DNA from: Niastella populi | GTDB taxonomy: Bacteria; Bacteroidota; Bacteroidia; Chitinophagales; Chitinophagaceae | Direction: 5' to 3' | DNA: 64,000 nt | NCBI RefSeq assembly: GCF_002078015.1 | Contig: NZ_LWBP01000123.1 | Location: 1-64,000, forward strand | Shown: positions 45,303 through 53,622 of the stretch, piece after piece | Position numbering within the stretch: position 1 is the stretch's first letter | Layout of the letters: each line of letters starts with the position of its first letter | Notes under the pieces: model-generated | Database searches by the model: none | What the model was told of the DNA's origin: nothing | The model's input: the letters and a program-made list of their open reading frames with translations, nothing else | Made by a program: the position numbers and the translations under genes

Positions 45303-46631
45303 TTAAACAATCTTATATTCCTCCATTTTCCGGTACAACGTCGTTAAGCCAATACCCAGCAGCACCGCGGTTTTCGTTTTATTGCCGTTGGTATAACGCA
45401 GCACTTTCTGAATATGATCCTTTTCAACGGCGGCCAGGGTAAGGCCCGAAGCGCCGGTTGATTGTTTCTGAATGTCAAACGGCAAATGTTCAGGCAAAAT
45501 AGTATCACCATCGGCCATGACGGTAGCGCGTTCCAGTACATTGCGTAGTTCGCGAATATTGCCTTTCCAGGCATGCTGCTGCATCAATTGCAGGGCGTCT
45601 TTATGTATCTGCAGCACCGGCTTGTTCTCTTTTGCTGCCAAGTACGCCAGGAAATGACCGGCCAGGGCAGGAATATCCTCTGCATGTTCGCGCAATGGCG
45701 GCAATGAAATTGTGAAAACGTTCAGGCGGTAATACAGGTCTTCCCGGAACATTCCTTCGGCAATCGACTTTTCCAGGTTGCGATTGGTAGCCGCAATAAT
45801 GCGCACATTGACCCTGGTTGTTTTTACATCGCCCAGCTTTATGAATTCGCCGTTTTCAATTACGCGTAACAGTTTGGCCTGAAGATCGATATTCATTTCG
45901 CCGATCTCATCGAGAAAAAGCGTGCCGCCATCGGCCAGTTCTATCAGTCCTTTTTTATCTTTCGCAGCACCGGTATAAGCGCCGGCTTTATGGCCAAACA
46001 GTTCGCCTTCGAGCAGGTCGCGCGCAAAGGCGCTGCAGTTTATGGCCACAATGGCTTTATCGCTTCGTTTGCTGCTTGCATGAATGGCATTGGCAAATAC
46101 TTCTTTGCCCGTACCGGTTTCACCCAGCAATAATACATTGGCGCCGGCCGGTGCAATTTTCTGCGCCAGTTGTATTGCCTGTTTTATCAACGGGCTTTGT
46201 CCAATGATATCGTCAAAAGTATAGGCGCCTGTTTCTTTTATTTTTACTGCCGACTTCTTTTGCACTACGCCCTTTTCATATGCCTGGTACAACAGGGGCA
46301 CAATGCGGTCGTTATCGTTGCCTTTGGTAATATAGTCGAATGCACCGTTCTTAATGGCCTGCACGCCATCGGGAATGTTACCGAATGCGGTGAGCAGAAT
46401 GATCTCCACCAGCGGGTATTTCGCTTTCAGTTCTTTTACAAAACTTACCCCATCGCCATCGGGCAGCTTAACATCGCACAAAACAATATCAGGTTCTTTC
46501 TGAGCGAGCGAAGCCCGGGCCGCTTTTAACGTGGCGGCCTGCTCAACGGTAAATCCTTCCAGTGATATGATGCGGCTTAACAATTTCCGAAGCTGTTCTT
46601 CATCATCGATGAGTAAGATATTTCCGGGCAT
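45303..46631 (-). CDS. Sigma54-dependent response regulator
   Basis: 442 residues. Receiver domain with phospho-acceptor D53 (CDVKLPDGDG) and acidic pocket D9-D10. AAA+ domain with Walker A GETGTGKE (170-177), GAYTGA loop (217-222; Tyr for the usual Phe), Walker B LFLDE. C-terminal Fis-type helix-turn-helix (KTAVLLGIGLTTLYRKMEEY). NtrC family. It is convergent with kup and lies on the same strand as the kdp operon. As no kdpE is present, it is a candidate partner of the split kinase (inferred). Confidence 0.93.
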   Translation of the reverse strand: MPGNILLIDDEEQLRKLLSRIISLEGFTVEQAATLKAARASLAQKEPDIVLCDVKLPDGDGVSFVKELKAKYPLVEIILLTAFGNIPDGVQAIKNGAFDYITKGNDNDRIVPLLYQAYEKGVVQKKSAVKIKETGAYTFDDIIGQSPLIKQAIQLAQKIAPAGANVLLLGETGTGKEVFANAIHASSKRSDKAIVAINCSAFARDLLEGELFGHKAGAYTGAAKDKKGLIELADGGTLFLDEIGEMNIDLQAKLLRVIENGEFIKLGDVKTTRVNVRIIAATNRNLEKSIAEGMFREDLYYRLNVFTISLPPLREHAEDIPALAGHFLAYLAAKENKPVLQIHKDALQLMQQHAWKGNIRELRNVLERATVMADGDTILPEHLPFDIQKQSTGASGLTLAAVEKDHIQKVLRYTNGNKTKTAVLLGIGLTTLYRKMEEYKIV

Positions 46632-46716
46632 AGTGCGGTTTAATAGCCCAAAGGTAGTGGTTCTTCATTATGTCAATGCCTGGTAGCACCAACCACAAGG
46701 CAACGGCATAAACGAA

Positions 46717-46745
46717 AAAAGCCCCCGACACATCGGGGGCCTTTT
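46717..46745. terminator. Bidirectional hairpin terminator
   Basis: AAAAAAGCCCCCGA-CACA-TCGGGGGCCTTTT. Perfect 8-base GC stem with A and T flanks, 86 bases ahead of the response-regulator start, so on the minus strand it lies in or before its leader. Confidence 0.75.
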
Positions 46746-46876
46746 CTATACCTATGAAGACTAATTCCTGTTATCAAGTTGTGCTCTGTATGCGTCACCA
46801 GCATTTCAATTAGCACATTAGCATATTATCAAATCAGCACATTTTGTATATGGCAATGCCCGTACCATGCCAACGG

Positions 46877-46897
46877 GGCCCCAAATGGGCCTTTTTT
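46877..46897 (+). terminator. Hairpin plus T run
   Basis: GGCCC-CAAAT-GGGCC-TTTTTT on the plus strand. No plus-strand gene is upstream within 1.7 kb, so it may end a small RNA. Confidence 0.5.
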
Positions 46898-47191
46898 ACA
46901 CTTAGTCACAAATTCACGCGCTACTAACTGACTTTCAGCTAGTTGAAATTAAAATTGAGGTATGAAAATAATTAAAAGAATGCAAATACAACAGCGTAGG
47001 AATACGCAAATTTGTTTCAAAACCGGAATTAACACATCTTTTTGGGAAAGAAATTCACCATTCCAACAGGCGCCGCAACTGAATTTCCCCCTATTCTTTC
47101 CAGTTATATGTGCCAGGCACCCACTGCACAACCAGCGTAACGTGTTGGGCATACCTCGTTTCTTATTATTTTTGACCATCAATAAAAACCG

Positions 47192-47839
47192 ATGACAATA
47201 ACCCTGATCATTATTATTATTACCGTTATTACTTCCATTGCAGCCTTTTCGAATGATAAAGTTTTTAACGATTTCATTTTTTACCCGCCAGCCGTTACCC
47301 ACAATAAACAATGGTACCGCTTTTTTACCTGCGGCCTAATTCATGCCGATATTGGCCACCTGTTCTTTAATATGTATGCTTTCTATATGTTTGGTGACAG
47401 CGTAGAGGCCAGTTTCATTCAGCTCTTCGAACAGAAAGGAAAACTGCTTTACCTGTTATTATATATTACGTCCCTGGCAGCCTGTTTACTGCCCACGTAT
47501 TCAAAACATAAAAACGATGAAAATTACAGAAGCCTTGGCGCTTCCGGTGCTGTTTCGGCGGTGATCTTCGCTTATATTATGCTCAATCCTTTGCAGAAGA
47601 TCGGTATCATCTTCATCCCCGGTATCGGGTTGCCGTCGTTTATATTCGGGCTTCTGTATATTGTTATCTCGTCGTGGCTCGATAAACGGGGCGGTGGTAA
47701 TATCAATCACTCGGCGCACATTTTCGGCGGGTTGTACGGTATAGCGTTCCTGATCTTTGCCGGTTACGTTTTTTCCGATTATCATGTGCTGGCAGAATTC
47801 CTCGAGCGGGTACGGGGTTTTTCCAGCCGCTATTTTTAA
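47192..47839 (+). CDS. Rhomboid intramembrane serine protease
   Basis: 215 residues, six TM segments. HIGHLFFNMY (HxxxN) in TM2, catalytic Ser118 in GASGA and His176 in SAHIFGGLYG make the rhomboid Ser-His dyad. Cleaves membrane proteins within the bilayer. Substrate unknown. Starts just after the 560-base intergenic region; tandem with no other gene. Confidence 0.95.
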   Translation: MTITLIIIIITVITSIAAFSNDKVFNDFIFYPPAVTHNKQWYRFFTCGLIHADIGHLFFNMYAFYMFGDSVEASFIQLFEQKGKLLYLLLYITSLAACLLPTYSKHKNDENYRSLGASGAVSAVIFAYIMLNPLQKIGIIFIPGIGLPSFIFGLLYIVISSWLDKRGGGNINHSAHIFGGLYGIAFLIFAGYVFSDYHVLAEFLERVRGFSSRYF

Positions 47840-47880
47840 TAAGGTAACAGTTTTACCGGTTAGCCGGTCAAATTGTTACC

Positions 47881-49293
47881 TTACCTTGTCAACTTATCAA
47901 CTTTTACCAACTGTATTTTCAAAACCTGCTTCGTAGCTTCCGTGAGCTTAAAGCGGTCGTCTATGCGCAGCCCCACCACCCACAGGATCTTTTTATTACT
48001 TTCCAGTACCCATACCTTTTCCTTATCGGTGAGCGATAGCTTCTGATCGATAAAGAATCGCGCCAGTTTCTTTTTCTTTTTCATCCCCAACGGGTAAAAA
48101 TAATCGCCCTTTTTCCATTTGCGTAACAACAGGGGAAACTGCAACGCTGTTCTGTCGATGAGGGCAATGGCTGCATCATTCACCAGTTGTATATTTTTGC
48201 CTGTCAGCTGCTCAAATGCAAGTTCGCCGTTCTCAAATACCACTTTGCTTTCATCCTCATCAATCGCCAGCGTTTGGGCCTGCTCCGATTGGGCAGGCGC
48301 TATGATCAGCCAGCGCCTGTTCTTTATAATGCGATGGGTGGCAGATTGCACATAACGGCCCGACTCGCTGCCGAGCAGTTTGATCACTTCTTCTGTTTGT
48401 GCGGGTGAAAAGCCAAACGCTTTTATTATTTCGTATACGACAGTATACAACGGTTCCGCTTTTTGCAGCTTCAGCACCGGTATATGCACTTCGTGTCCTT
48501 TTTGTTCGAGCAGTTTTTTCTTATGCTGTTGTACAGCCTGTTCATACAATTGTTCCATATCGGCAAACCGGCGCAGGTTGGCGGCAAGGTTATTTTCTGC
48601 TTCGGGATAGATGTTTTGTACCAATGGGATCAATTGATGCCGGAAGTAATTACGGGAATATTTGTCCAATGCATTGGAACTGTCCTCAACCCATGTTAAG
48701 TTGTTCTCAGCAGCAAACTGTTTCAGTTCCTGTTTCCGCGCAAACAGCAATGGCCGAACGATTGACCCCTGTTTGGGCTGCATACCCCGCAAACCATGAA
48801 TGCCGGTACCGCGGAAGAAATGCATCAGCATGGTTTCTATGTTGTCGTCAAGGTGGTGCGCTGTAAGCAGGCAGGTGGCGAGTGGCGAGTGGCGGGTGGA
48901 ATGTTCCGATCCTGGCGCAACCGCTTCAGATTTCTGAACTCCCGTTTCACGGCCAAGCAGTTCCCCAAACCATTCATACCTCAACTCCCGCGCAGCTTCC
49001 TGTATAGATAATTTATGCTGCCCGGCATACGCTTCCGTATCAAACTCCTTCACCTGCAGGGGCACATTGTAATTTTGCGCCAGTTGTTGCACAAAGGCCG
49101 CATCACGTTCGCTTTCGGCGCCCCTTAATTTAAAATTGCAATGGGCAATGATGAATGAATAACCCGATTGTTTGCACAATTCGCACAACACAACGGAATC
49201 GATGCCGCCACTCACAGCCAGCAGTAATGTATCCTTTGGTGAAAAAAGATGATGCGCTGAAATATATTGCTGAAATCGTTGAAGAAGACTCAT
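47881..49293 (-). CDS. tilS: tRNA(Ile)-lysidine synthase
   Basis: Start set at MSLLQRFQQYI (49293). 470 residues. PP-loop SGGIDS (28-33); TAHHLDDNIETMLMHFFRGTG identifies the TilS core, and the C-terminal domain (FYPLGMKKKKKL) is present. Adds lysidine to tRNA-Ile (CAU). An in-frame insert of about 26 residues (GRETGVQKSEAVAPGS...) precedes the LTAHHLDD motif and contains word-repeat DNA. Convergent with the rhomboid gene. Confidence 0.93.
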   Translation of the reverse strand: MSLLQRFQQYISAHHLFSPKDTLLLAVSGGIDSVVLCELCKQSGYSFIIAHCNFKLRGAESERDAAFVQQLAQNYNVPLQVKEFDTEAYAGQHKLSIQEAARELRYEWFGELLGRETGVQKSEAVAPGSEHSTRHSPLATCLLTAHHLDDNIETMLMHFFRGTGIHGLRGMQPKQGSIVRPLLFARKQELKQFAAENNLTWVEDSSNALDKYSRNYFRHQLIPLVQNIYPEAENNLAANLRRFADMEQLYEQAVQQHKKKLLEQKGHEVHIPVLKLQKAEPLYTVVYEIIKAFGFSPAQTEEVIKLLGSESGRYVQSATHRIIKNRRWLIIAPAQSEQAQTLAIDEDESKVVFENGELAFEQLTGKNIQLVNDAAIALIDRTALQFPLLLRKWKKGDYFYPLGMKKKKKLARFFIDQKLSLTDKEKVWVLESNKKILWVVGLRIDDRFKLTEATKQVLKIQLVKVDKLTR

Positions 49294-49344
49294 GAAAAAG
49301 ATTAAATGATCAGGGCACAAACAAAAAACCGGGGAAGCGGGTTA

Positions 49345-49656
49345 TCAAAAAGTGAGTTCTTCGTACGCACTTCGCAGTTCCCCAAAAGCATGTTTATCGC
49401 CCGCCTGTTTGGCCGCTTCCATCCCCTTCTCATACCATGCTATTGCCGCAGGGGTATCGCCGGTTCGCTCGAGCAGTTTGGCCAAATGATAATAAGAACC
49501 AATATATGCCGGACTTTGGGTCAATATTTCCTCAAAAATTGACCTCGCTGTATTGTCATCGCCCAGTTTTATGTACTCCAGGGCCAGTGCATGCCTTAAA
49601 AAATTGTCACCGGGCGAAGCCTGCAAAAACGCCTTCAGTTGGGTTATGCGGTCCAT
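49345..49656 (-). CDS. TPR-repeat protein
   Basis: 103 residues, two to three TPR units (FLRHALALEYIKLGDDNTARSIF, GSYYHLAKLLERTGDTPAAI). A small cytoplasmic scaffold. 51 bases upstream of tilS on the same strand, so likely co-transcribed. Confidence 0.85.
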   Translation of the reverse strand: MDRITQLKAFLQASPGDNFLRHALALEYIKLGDDNTARSIFEEILTQSPAYIGSYYHLAKLLERTGDTPAAIAWYEKGMEAAKQAGDKHAFGELRSAYEELTF

Positions 49657-49708
49657 AATTCCTCAATTAAAAAATCCATAAAATATCTAAATGTATCTTT
49701 ATGGCATG

Positions 49709-49716
49709 TATATTTG
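49709..49716 (+). promoter_or_regulatory. Promoter -7 element of etfB
   Basis: TATATTTG, an exact TAnnTTTG match, 47 bases before the etfB start. The -33 box is weak. Confidence 0.5.
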
Positions 49717-49763
49717 TATACATGGTTGCATAAACAACCAATGAACCAATAAATCTATTGCCA

Positions 49764-50507
49764 ATGAAGATATTAGTTTGCATCAGCAAAACGCCGGATA
49801 CCACGGCAAAAATAGCTTTCACCGATAACAATACGAAATTTGCGCAGGACAACGTACAGTGGATCATCAACCCATACGATGAATGGTACGCCCTTGTGCG
49901 CGCTATTGAATTAAAAGAAAAAGATCCATCTACTGTGCTGCATCTTATTAATGTAGGCGGCGCCGATGCCGAACCGGTTATCCGCAAAGCCCTGGCCCTG
50001 GGTGGCGACGAAGCCATCAGGGTGAACAGTACCAGCACCGACAGTTTTTATATTGCCTCACAAATTGCGGAAGTAGCCAAACAAGGTAATTATGATCTTG
50101 TTTTTACCGGTAAGGAAACCATCGACTTCAATGGTTCATCCATCGGCGGTATGGTGGCCGAACTGCTCGACATGCCATATGTTTCTCTGGCCATAAAATT
50201 TGAACTGAATGGCGCTACCGCTACCATCACCCGCGAAATTGAAGGCGGCGAAGAAGTTTGTGAAGTGGATCTGCCCGTTGTAGTTAGCTGTCAGAAAGGG
50301 ATGGCCGAACAGCGTATTCCCAACATGAAAGGTATTATGGGCGCCCGTACCAAACCGTTGAAAGTACTGGAGCCGGCTGCTGCCGATACGCTCACTACCG
50401 TTGCGAGTTTTGAATTGCCGCCAGCGAAAGCAGGTGTAAAACTGATCCCGGCCGACAACCCGGCCGAGCTGGTGCGTTTACTGCACGAAGAAGCGAAGAT
50501 CATTTAA
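49764..50507 (+). CDS. etfB: Electron transfer flavoprotein beta subunit
   Basis: Start ATG at 49764 (MKILVCISKTPDT); a TTG six bases earlier is not needed. 247 residues. EtfB pattern: INPYDEWYALVRAIELKE, DLVFTGKETIDFNGSSIGGMV, PVVVSCQKGMAEQRIPNMKGIM. With EtfA accepts electrons from acyl-CoA dehydrogenases. Separated from etfA by a 200-base repeat element. Confidence 0.96.
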   Translation: MKILVCISKTPDTTAKIAFTDNNTKFAQDNVQWIINPYDEWYALVRAIELKEKDPSTVLHLINVGGADAEPVIRKALALGGDEAIRVNSTSTDSFYIASQIAEVAKQGNYDLVFTGKETIDFNGSSIGGMVAELLDMPYVSLAIKFELNGATATITREIEGGEEVCEVDLPVVVSCQKGMAEQRIPNMKGIMGARTKPLKVLEPAAADTLTTVASFELPPAKAGVKLIPADNPAELVRLLHEEAKII

Positions 50508-50708
50508 TGTGATAATGTGAGAATTAGTTAATGTGATAATTAAATACATTAGCTGATTATGAGCCAATCGATAGTAACAGGCTTCCGTTCCGCCAGCTGG
50601 CGGACACTTGTACGTTCGGTTCTTTATTCACCATCATTCAATTTGCTGATCTGATCGTGTATTTCATTATCACGTTATCACATTAGCTAATTATCAAATT
50701 AATTAATT
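50508..50708. repeat. MITE-like inverted-repeat element between etfB and etfA
   Basis: Arms AATTAGTTAATGTGATAA (50522-50539) and the complement at 50675-50692 match at 17 of 18 bases. In between is a perfect 16-base palindrome TCCGCCAGCTGGCGGA (50589-50604). The arms contain the same TTAGC/ATTATCACATTAG words found at 46808-46846. Confidence 0.6.
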
Positions 50709-51674
50709 ATGGTTTTAGTATTTATAGATCAGGCCGATGGCCATGTTAAAAAAGCTTCTTATGAAGTATTGAGCTATGGTGCCAAAGTAGCAGAACAATT
50801 AGGCACATCCGCCGAAGGTGTGGTATTGGGCGCGGTTTCAGCGGGCGACCTCGCTGCATTGGGAAAATATGGGGTAAAAAAGATACACCATGTGGCCAAT
50901 GATGCCCTTAATCACTTCGATGCACAGGTTTTTACAAAAGTAATTGCCCAGGTTGCGCAGGCAGCCGGGGCAAAAGTGATCATATTTTCGAACAATGTCG
51001 ATGGTAAAGCTATCGCTCCGCGGCTGGCGGCCCGGCTCAAAGCCGGCTTTGTGCCCGGTGCAGTTGCATTGCCGGATACTGCCAACGGTTTCACCGTAAA
51101 GAAAAACGTTTTTTCCGGTAAGGCTTTTGCTAATTTGACTATCAATTCAGACATCAGGGTTATTTCGCTCAATCCCAATTCTTACCAGGTAACGGAAGGC
51201 AGCGGCACCGCCGAAGTTGTTCCTGCTTCAGTAACCGTAGATGCCCCTAAAGTGAAGATCAAAGCCGTGAATAAAGCGTCGGGCGAAGTACCATTAAGCG
51301 AAGCTGAAGTGGTGGTAAGTGGCGGCCGTGGCTTAAAAGGACCCGATAACTGGGCACTGATCGAGAACCTGGCCCATGCCCTTGGCGCCGCAACCGCCTG
51401 CAGCCGCCCTGTGGCCGATGAGCACTGGCGCCCGCATCATGAACATGTTGGACAAACTGGCCTCACTATTGCTCCTAATTTATATATTGCAGTCGGCATT
51501 TCGGGAGCCATTCAGCACCTCGCGGGAGTGAACCGCAGCAAGGTGATAGTGGTTATCAATAAAGATCCCGAAGCCCCCTTCTTTAAAGCAGCCGATTATG
51601 GTATTGTGGGTGATGCATTTGACATAGTTCCCAAAATAACGGAAGCGGTTAAAAAGCTGAAAGGAATGGCATAA
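50709..51674 (+). CDS. etfA: Electron transfer flavoprotein alpha subunit
   Basis: 321 residues. C-terminal FAD-binding part: VSGGRGLKGPDNW, HHEHVGQTGLTIAPNLYIAVGISGAIQHLAG. Forms the EtfAB heterodimer. Ends the etf unit. Confidence 0.96.
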   Translation: MVLVFIDQADGHVKKASYEVLSYGAKVAEQLGTSAEGVVLGAVSAGDLAALGKYGVKKIHHVANDALNHFDAQVFTKVIAQVAQAAGAKVIIFSNNVDGKAIAPRLAARLKAGFVPGAVALPDTANGFTVKKNVFSGKAFANLTINSDIRVISLNPNSYQVTEGSGTAEVVPASVTVDAPKVKIKAVNKASGEVPLSEAEVVVSGGRGLKGPDNWALIENLAHALGAATACSRPVADEHWRPHHEHVGQTGLTIAPNLYIAVGISGAIQHLAGVNRSKVIVVINKDPEAPFFKAADYGIVGDAFDIVPKITEAVKKLKGMA

Positions 51675-51758
51675 ATAAACCCGGTATATTCAATGAAATG
51701 AGGCTAAAGGATTAAGGCTCATTTTTTGAATAAAATCCCTTAGTTTCGTGCTTTCGTT

Positions 51759-52358
51759 ATGAAGAAAATAGAGTTGGAAATAGTTGCCTTGTCACACAGC
51801 ATTACGCAAACTCATTCCTATGCTGTTGTGTTGGGAGAAGTAAACGGGTTGCGCAGGCTGCCGATCGTTATCGGGGGCTTTGAGGCTCAGGCTATAGCTG
51901 TTGCACTGGAAAAAATGCATCCAAGCCGCCCGCTCACGCATGACCTCATGAAAAATTTCATGAATGCCTTTAACATTGACCTGCAGGAGATCGTGATCTG
52001 CGATCTGCAGGAGGGCATATTCTATTCAAAGCTGGTTTGTGTAAGTGAACACGATACGGTTGAAATTGATTCAAGAACATCCGATGCGTTGGCCCTGGCC
52101 GTACGCTTCGGATGTCCTATTTATACCTACGATAATATTCTCGAAAGCGCCGGTATTTTGATGGAAGACCCTTCCGGTAAGAAAAAACAGCCCCGCGAAG
52201 CCGTGGCCGCCGAATCTTCTGCCGGTACCGACGATCTGAAAACCCTCACCCTCGATGAACTGACCACCTTGCTGAACGAGGTGCTTGAACAGGAAGACTA
52301 TATCAGGGCCATCGCCATCCGCGATGAAATAAATAGCCGCAAACGGAACAGAGGGTAA
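51759..52358 (+). CDS. Bifunctional nuclease (DUF151) with UvrB/C motif
   Basis: 199 residues. N-terminal BFN/DUF151 domain: LPIVIGGFEAQAIAVALEKMHPSRPLTHDLMKN and IDSRTSDALALAVRFGCPIYTY. C-terminal ~35 residues (LDELTTLLNEVLEQEDYIRAIAIRDEIN) are a UvrB/UvrC interaction motif. The domain has been described as a nuclease in plants and archaea; the bacterial role is unclear, possibly DNA-related given the UVR motif. Confidence 0.92.
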   Translation: MKKIELEIVALSHSITQTHSYAVVLGEVNGLRRLPIVIGGFEAQAIAVALEKMHPSRPLTHDLMKNFMNAFNIDLQEIVICDLQEGIFYSKLVCVSEHDTVEIDSRTSDALALAVRFGCPIYTYDNILESAGILMEDPSGKKKQPREAVAAESSAGTDDLKTLTLDELTTLLNEVLEQEDYIRAIAIRDEINSRKRNRG

Positions 52359-52360
52359 TA

Positions 52361-52500
52361 CAGATTTCTGATTTTGAGATTTTGAGATCTGCTTAAATGC
52401 GAAACGCCCCATAAATTTCAATATTCGCTAGTTTCAAAACACCCGGTTCAAATAATAGCAGATTTCCGGTTTTTCAAATCTAAAAATCCCAAAATCTCAT
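52361..52500. repeat. Intergenic imperfect inverted repeat
   Basis: ATTTTGAGATTTTGAGATCTG (52371-52391) pairs with CAAATCTAAAAATCCCAAAAT (52475-52495) at 18 of 21 positions. Same style as other gaps. It overlaps the region just before the TTG start of ispE. Confidence 0.55.
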
Positions 52501-52503
52501 CCT

Positions 52504-53361
52504 TTGGTTGTTTTCCCCAACTGCAAAATAAATCTGGGCCTTCATGTTGTACGCAAACGGGAGGATGGTTACCACAACCTGGAAACCATTTTTTATCCCC
52601 TGCCCCTGCGCGATGCACTGGAAGTGGTCAGCCGGCAACCGGTTGCGCCTCAAAGCGGAAGCGATCGGCCAATGCCTGATAGCGCAACCGCCTCACTTCA
52701 TTTAAGCGGCTTGAATGTGAATGGCAGGCCGGAAGACAATCTCTGCATCAAAGCATATCACTTACTGAAAAAACATTATCCGCAACTCAGTGACGTCGAC
52801 ATGTACCTGCATAAGGCCATTCCCATGGGCGCCGGCCTTGGCGGCGGTTCTGCCGACGGCGCTTTCGCCTTACAACTGCTCAACGACAAATTTCAACTGA
52901 ACATTCCCCTCGAAAAGCTGCTCGATCATTCGCTGCAACTGGGTAGCGACTGCCCGTTCTTCATCATCAACAAACCCTGTTTTGCTACCGGCCGCGGCGA
53001 GCTTCTGCAAACTATTCAACTAGATCTTTCCGCTTATTCATTCCTCGTAGTGCACCCCGGCGTTCACATCAATACCGGCTGGGCGTTTTCTCAACTCACG
53101 CCTGCCCCATCGCCGCAACCTTTACAGCAGATCATTCAGCAACCGGTTGCCCGCTGGCGCCATGCGCTTACAAATGATTTCGAAGCGCCTGTATGCAAAC
53201 AGTATCCCGAACTGCAAGCCATTAAAGACAAACTCTATGAAGCCGGCGCATTGTATGCATCCATGACGGGCAGCGGCTCCTGTTTCTTTGGCATTTTTAA
53301 CAAAGAACAACTCCCCTCCCTGCAATGGCCTGATAATTACGCGGTATTTAACCTGAAATAA
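52504..53361 (+). CDS. ispE: 4-diphosphocytidyl-2-C-methyl-D-erythritol kinase
   Basis: 285 residues, TTG start: the product VVFPNCKINLGLHVV matches the usual N-terminus, and no ATG or GTG is found in frame upstream. GHMP-kinase motifs PNCKINLGL, PMGAGLGGGSADGA and GSGSCFFG are present. MEP pathway step from CDP-ME to CDP-MEP. The start lies 3 bases after the inverted repeat, so the repeat may hide or replace the original start. Confidence 0.95.
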   Translation: MVVFPNCKINLGLHVVRKREDGYHNLETIFYPLPLRDALEVVSRQPVAPQSGSDRPMPDSATASLHLSGLNVNGRPEDNLCIKAYHLLKKHYPQLSDVDMYLHKAIPMGAGLGGGSADGAFALQLLNDKFQLNIPLEKLLDHSLQLGSDCPFFIINKPCFATGRGELLQTIQLDLSAYSFLVVHPGVHINTGWAFSQLTPAPSPQPLQQIIQQPVARWRHALTNDFEAPVCKQYPELQAIKDKLYEAGALYASMTGSGSCFFGIFNKEQLPSLQWPDNYAVFNLK

Positions 53362-53421
53362 TCTGTCTACCGAACGGGTAGTTTAATATTTTCATCATTT
53401 TCACCCCTCGCCCAAATTGCT

Positions 53422-53622
53422 TATATTTGCAGCAAATAGCGTTGTTATCACTTTTAAGATCAACATACCGCACTTTCTTCACTTCAACCTCGATTTTCTG
53501 AATCATCGAGGATAATCCATCTGTTTCCCGGCCCTGCCGGGCGTATAAGGTATTCTGCCTGTTCGATCCCTTACGATATATTTTACCGTCGCATTTATTT
53601 ATAATATTTATATCACCTGTTT
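53422..53622 (+). promoter_or_regulatory. Promoter and long leader of ornithine aminotransferase
   Basis: TATATTTG (53422-53429) is an exact -7 match. The ~190-base leader that follows contains two hairpins: CCTCGAT/ATCGAGG near 53490 and CCCGG/CCGGG near 53530. It may carry control elements. Confidence 0.5.

Larger units (their letters stand above)
46632..47191. other. Intergenic region with two orphan terminators
   Basis: 560 bases. Holds two hairpin/T-run elements (46717-46745 and 46877-46897) and a word-like repeat (TTAGCACATTAGCATATTATC near 46810) but no convincing ORF. Candidate small transcripts. Confidence 0.45.

Noticed and set aside
46949-47311. 120-codon minus-strand ORF before the rhomboid gene
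   Set aside because: Overlaps the rhomboid start and has low-complexity Asn and Lys/Ile-rich composition with no domain or signal.
50589-50604. TCCGCCAGCTGGCGGA as a protein operator for etf genes
   Set aside because: It sits at the centre of an inverted-repeat element, so it is better explained as part of that repeat than as an operator.
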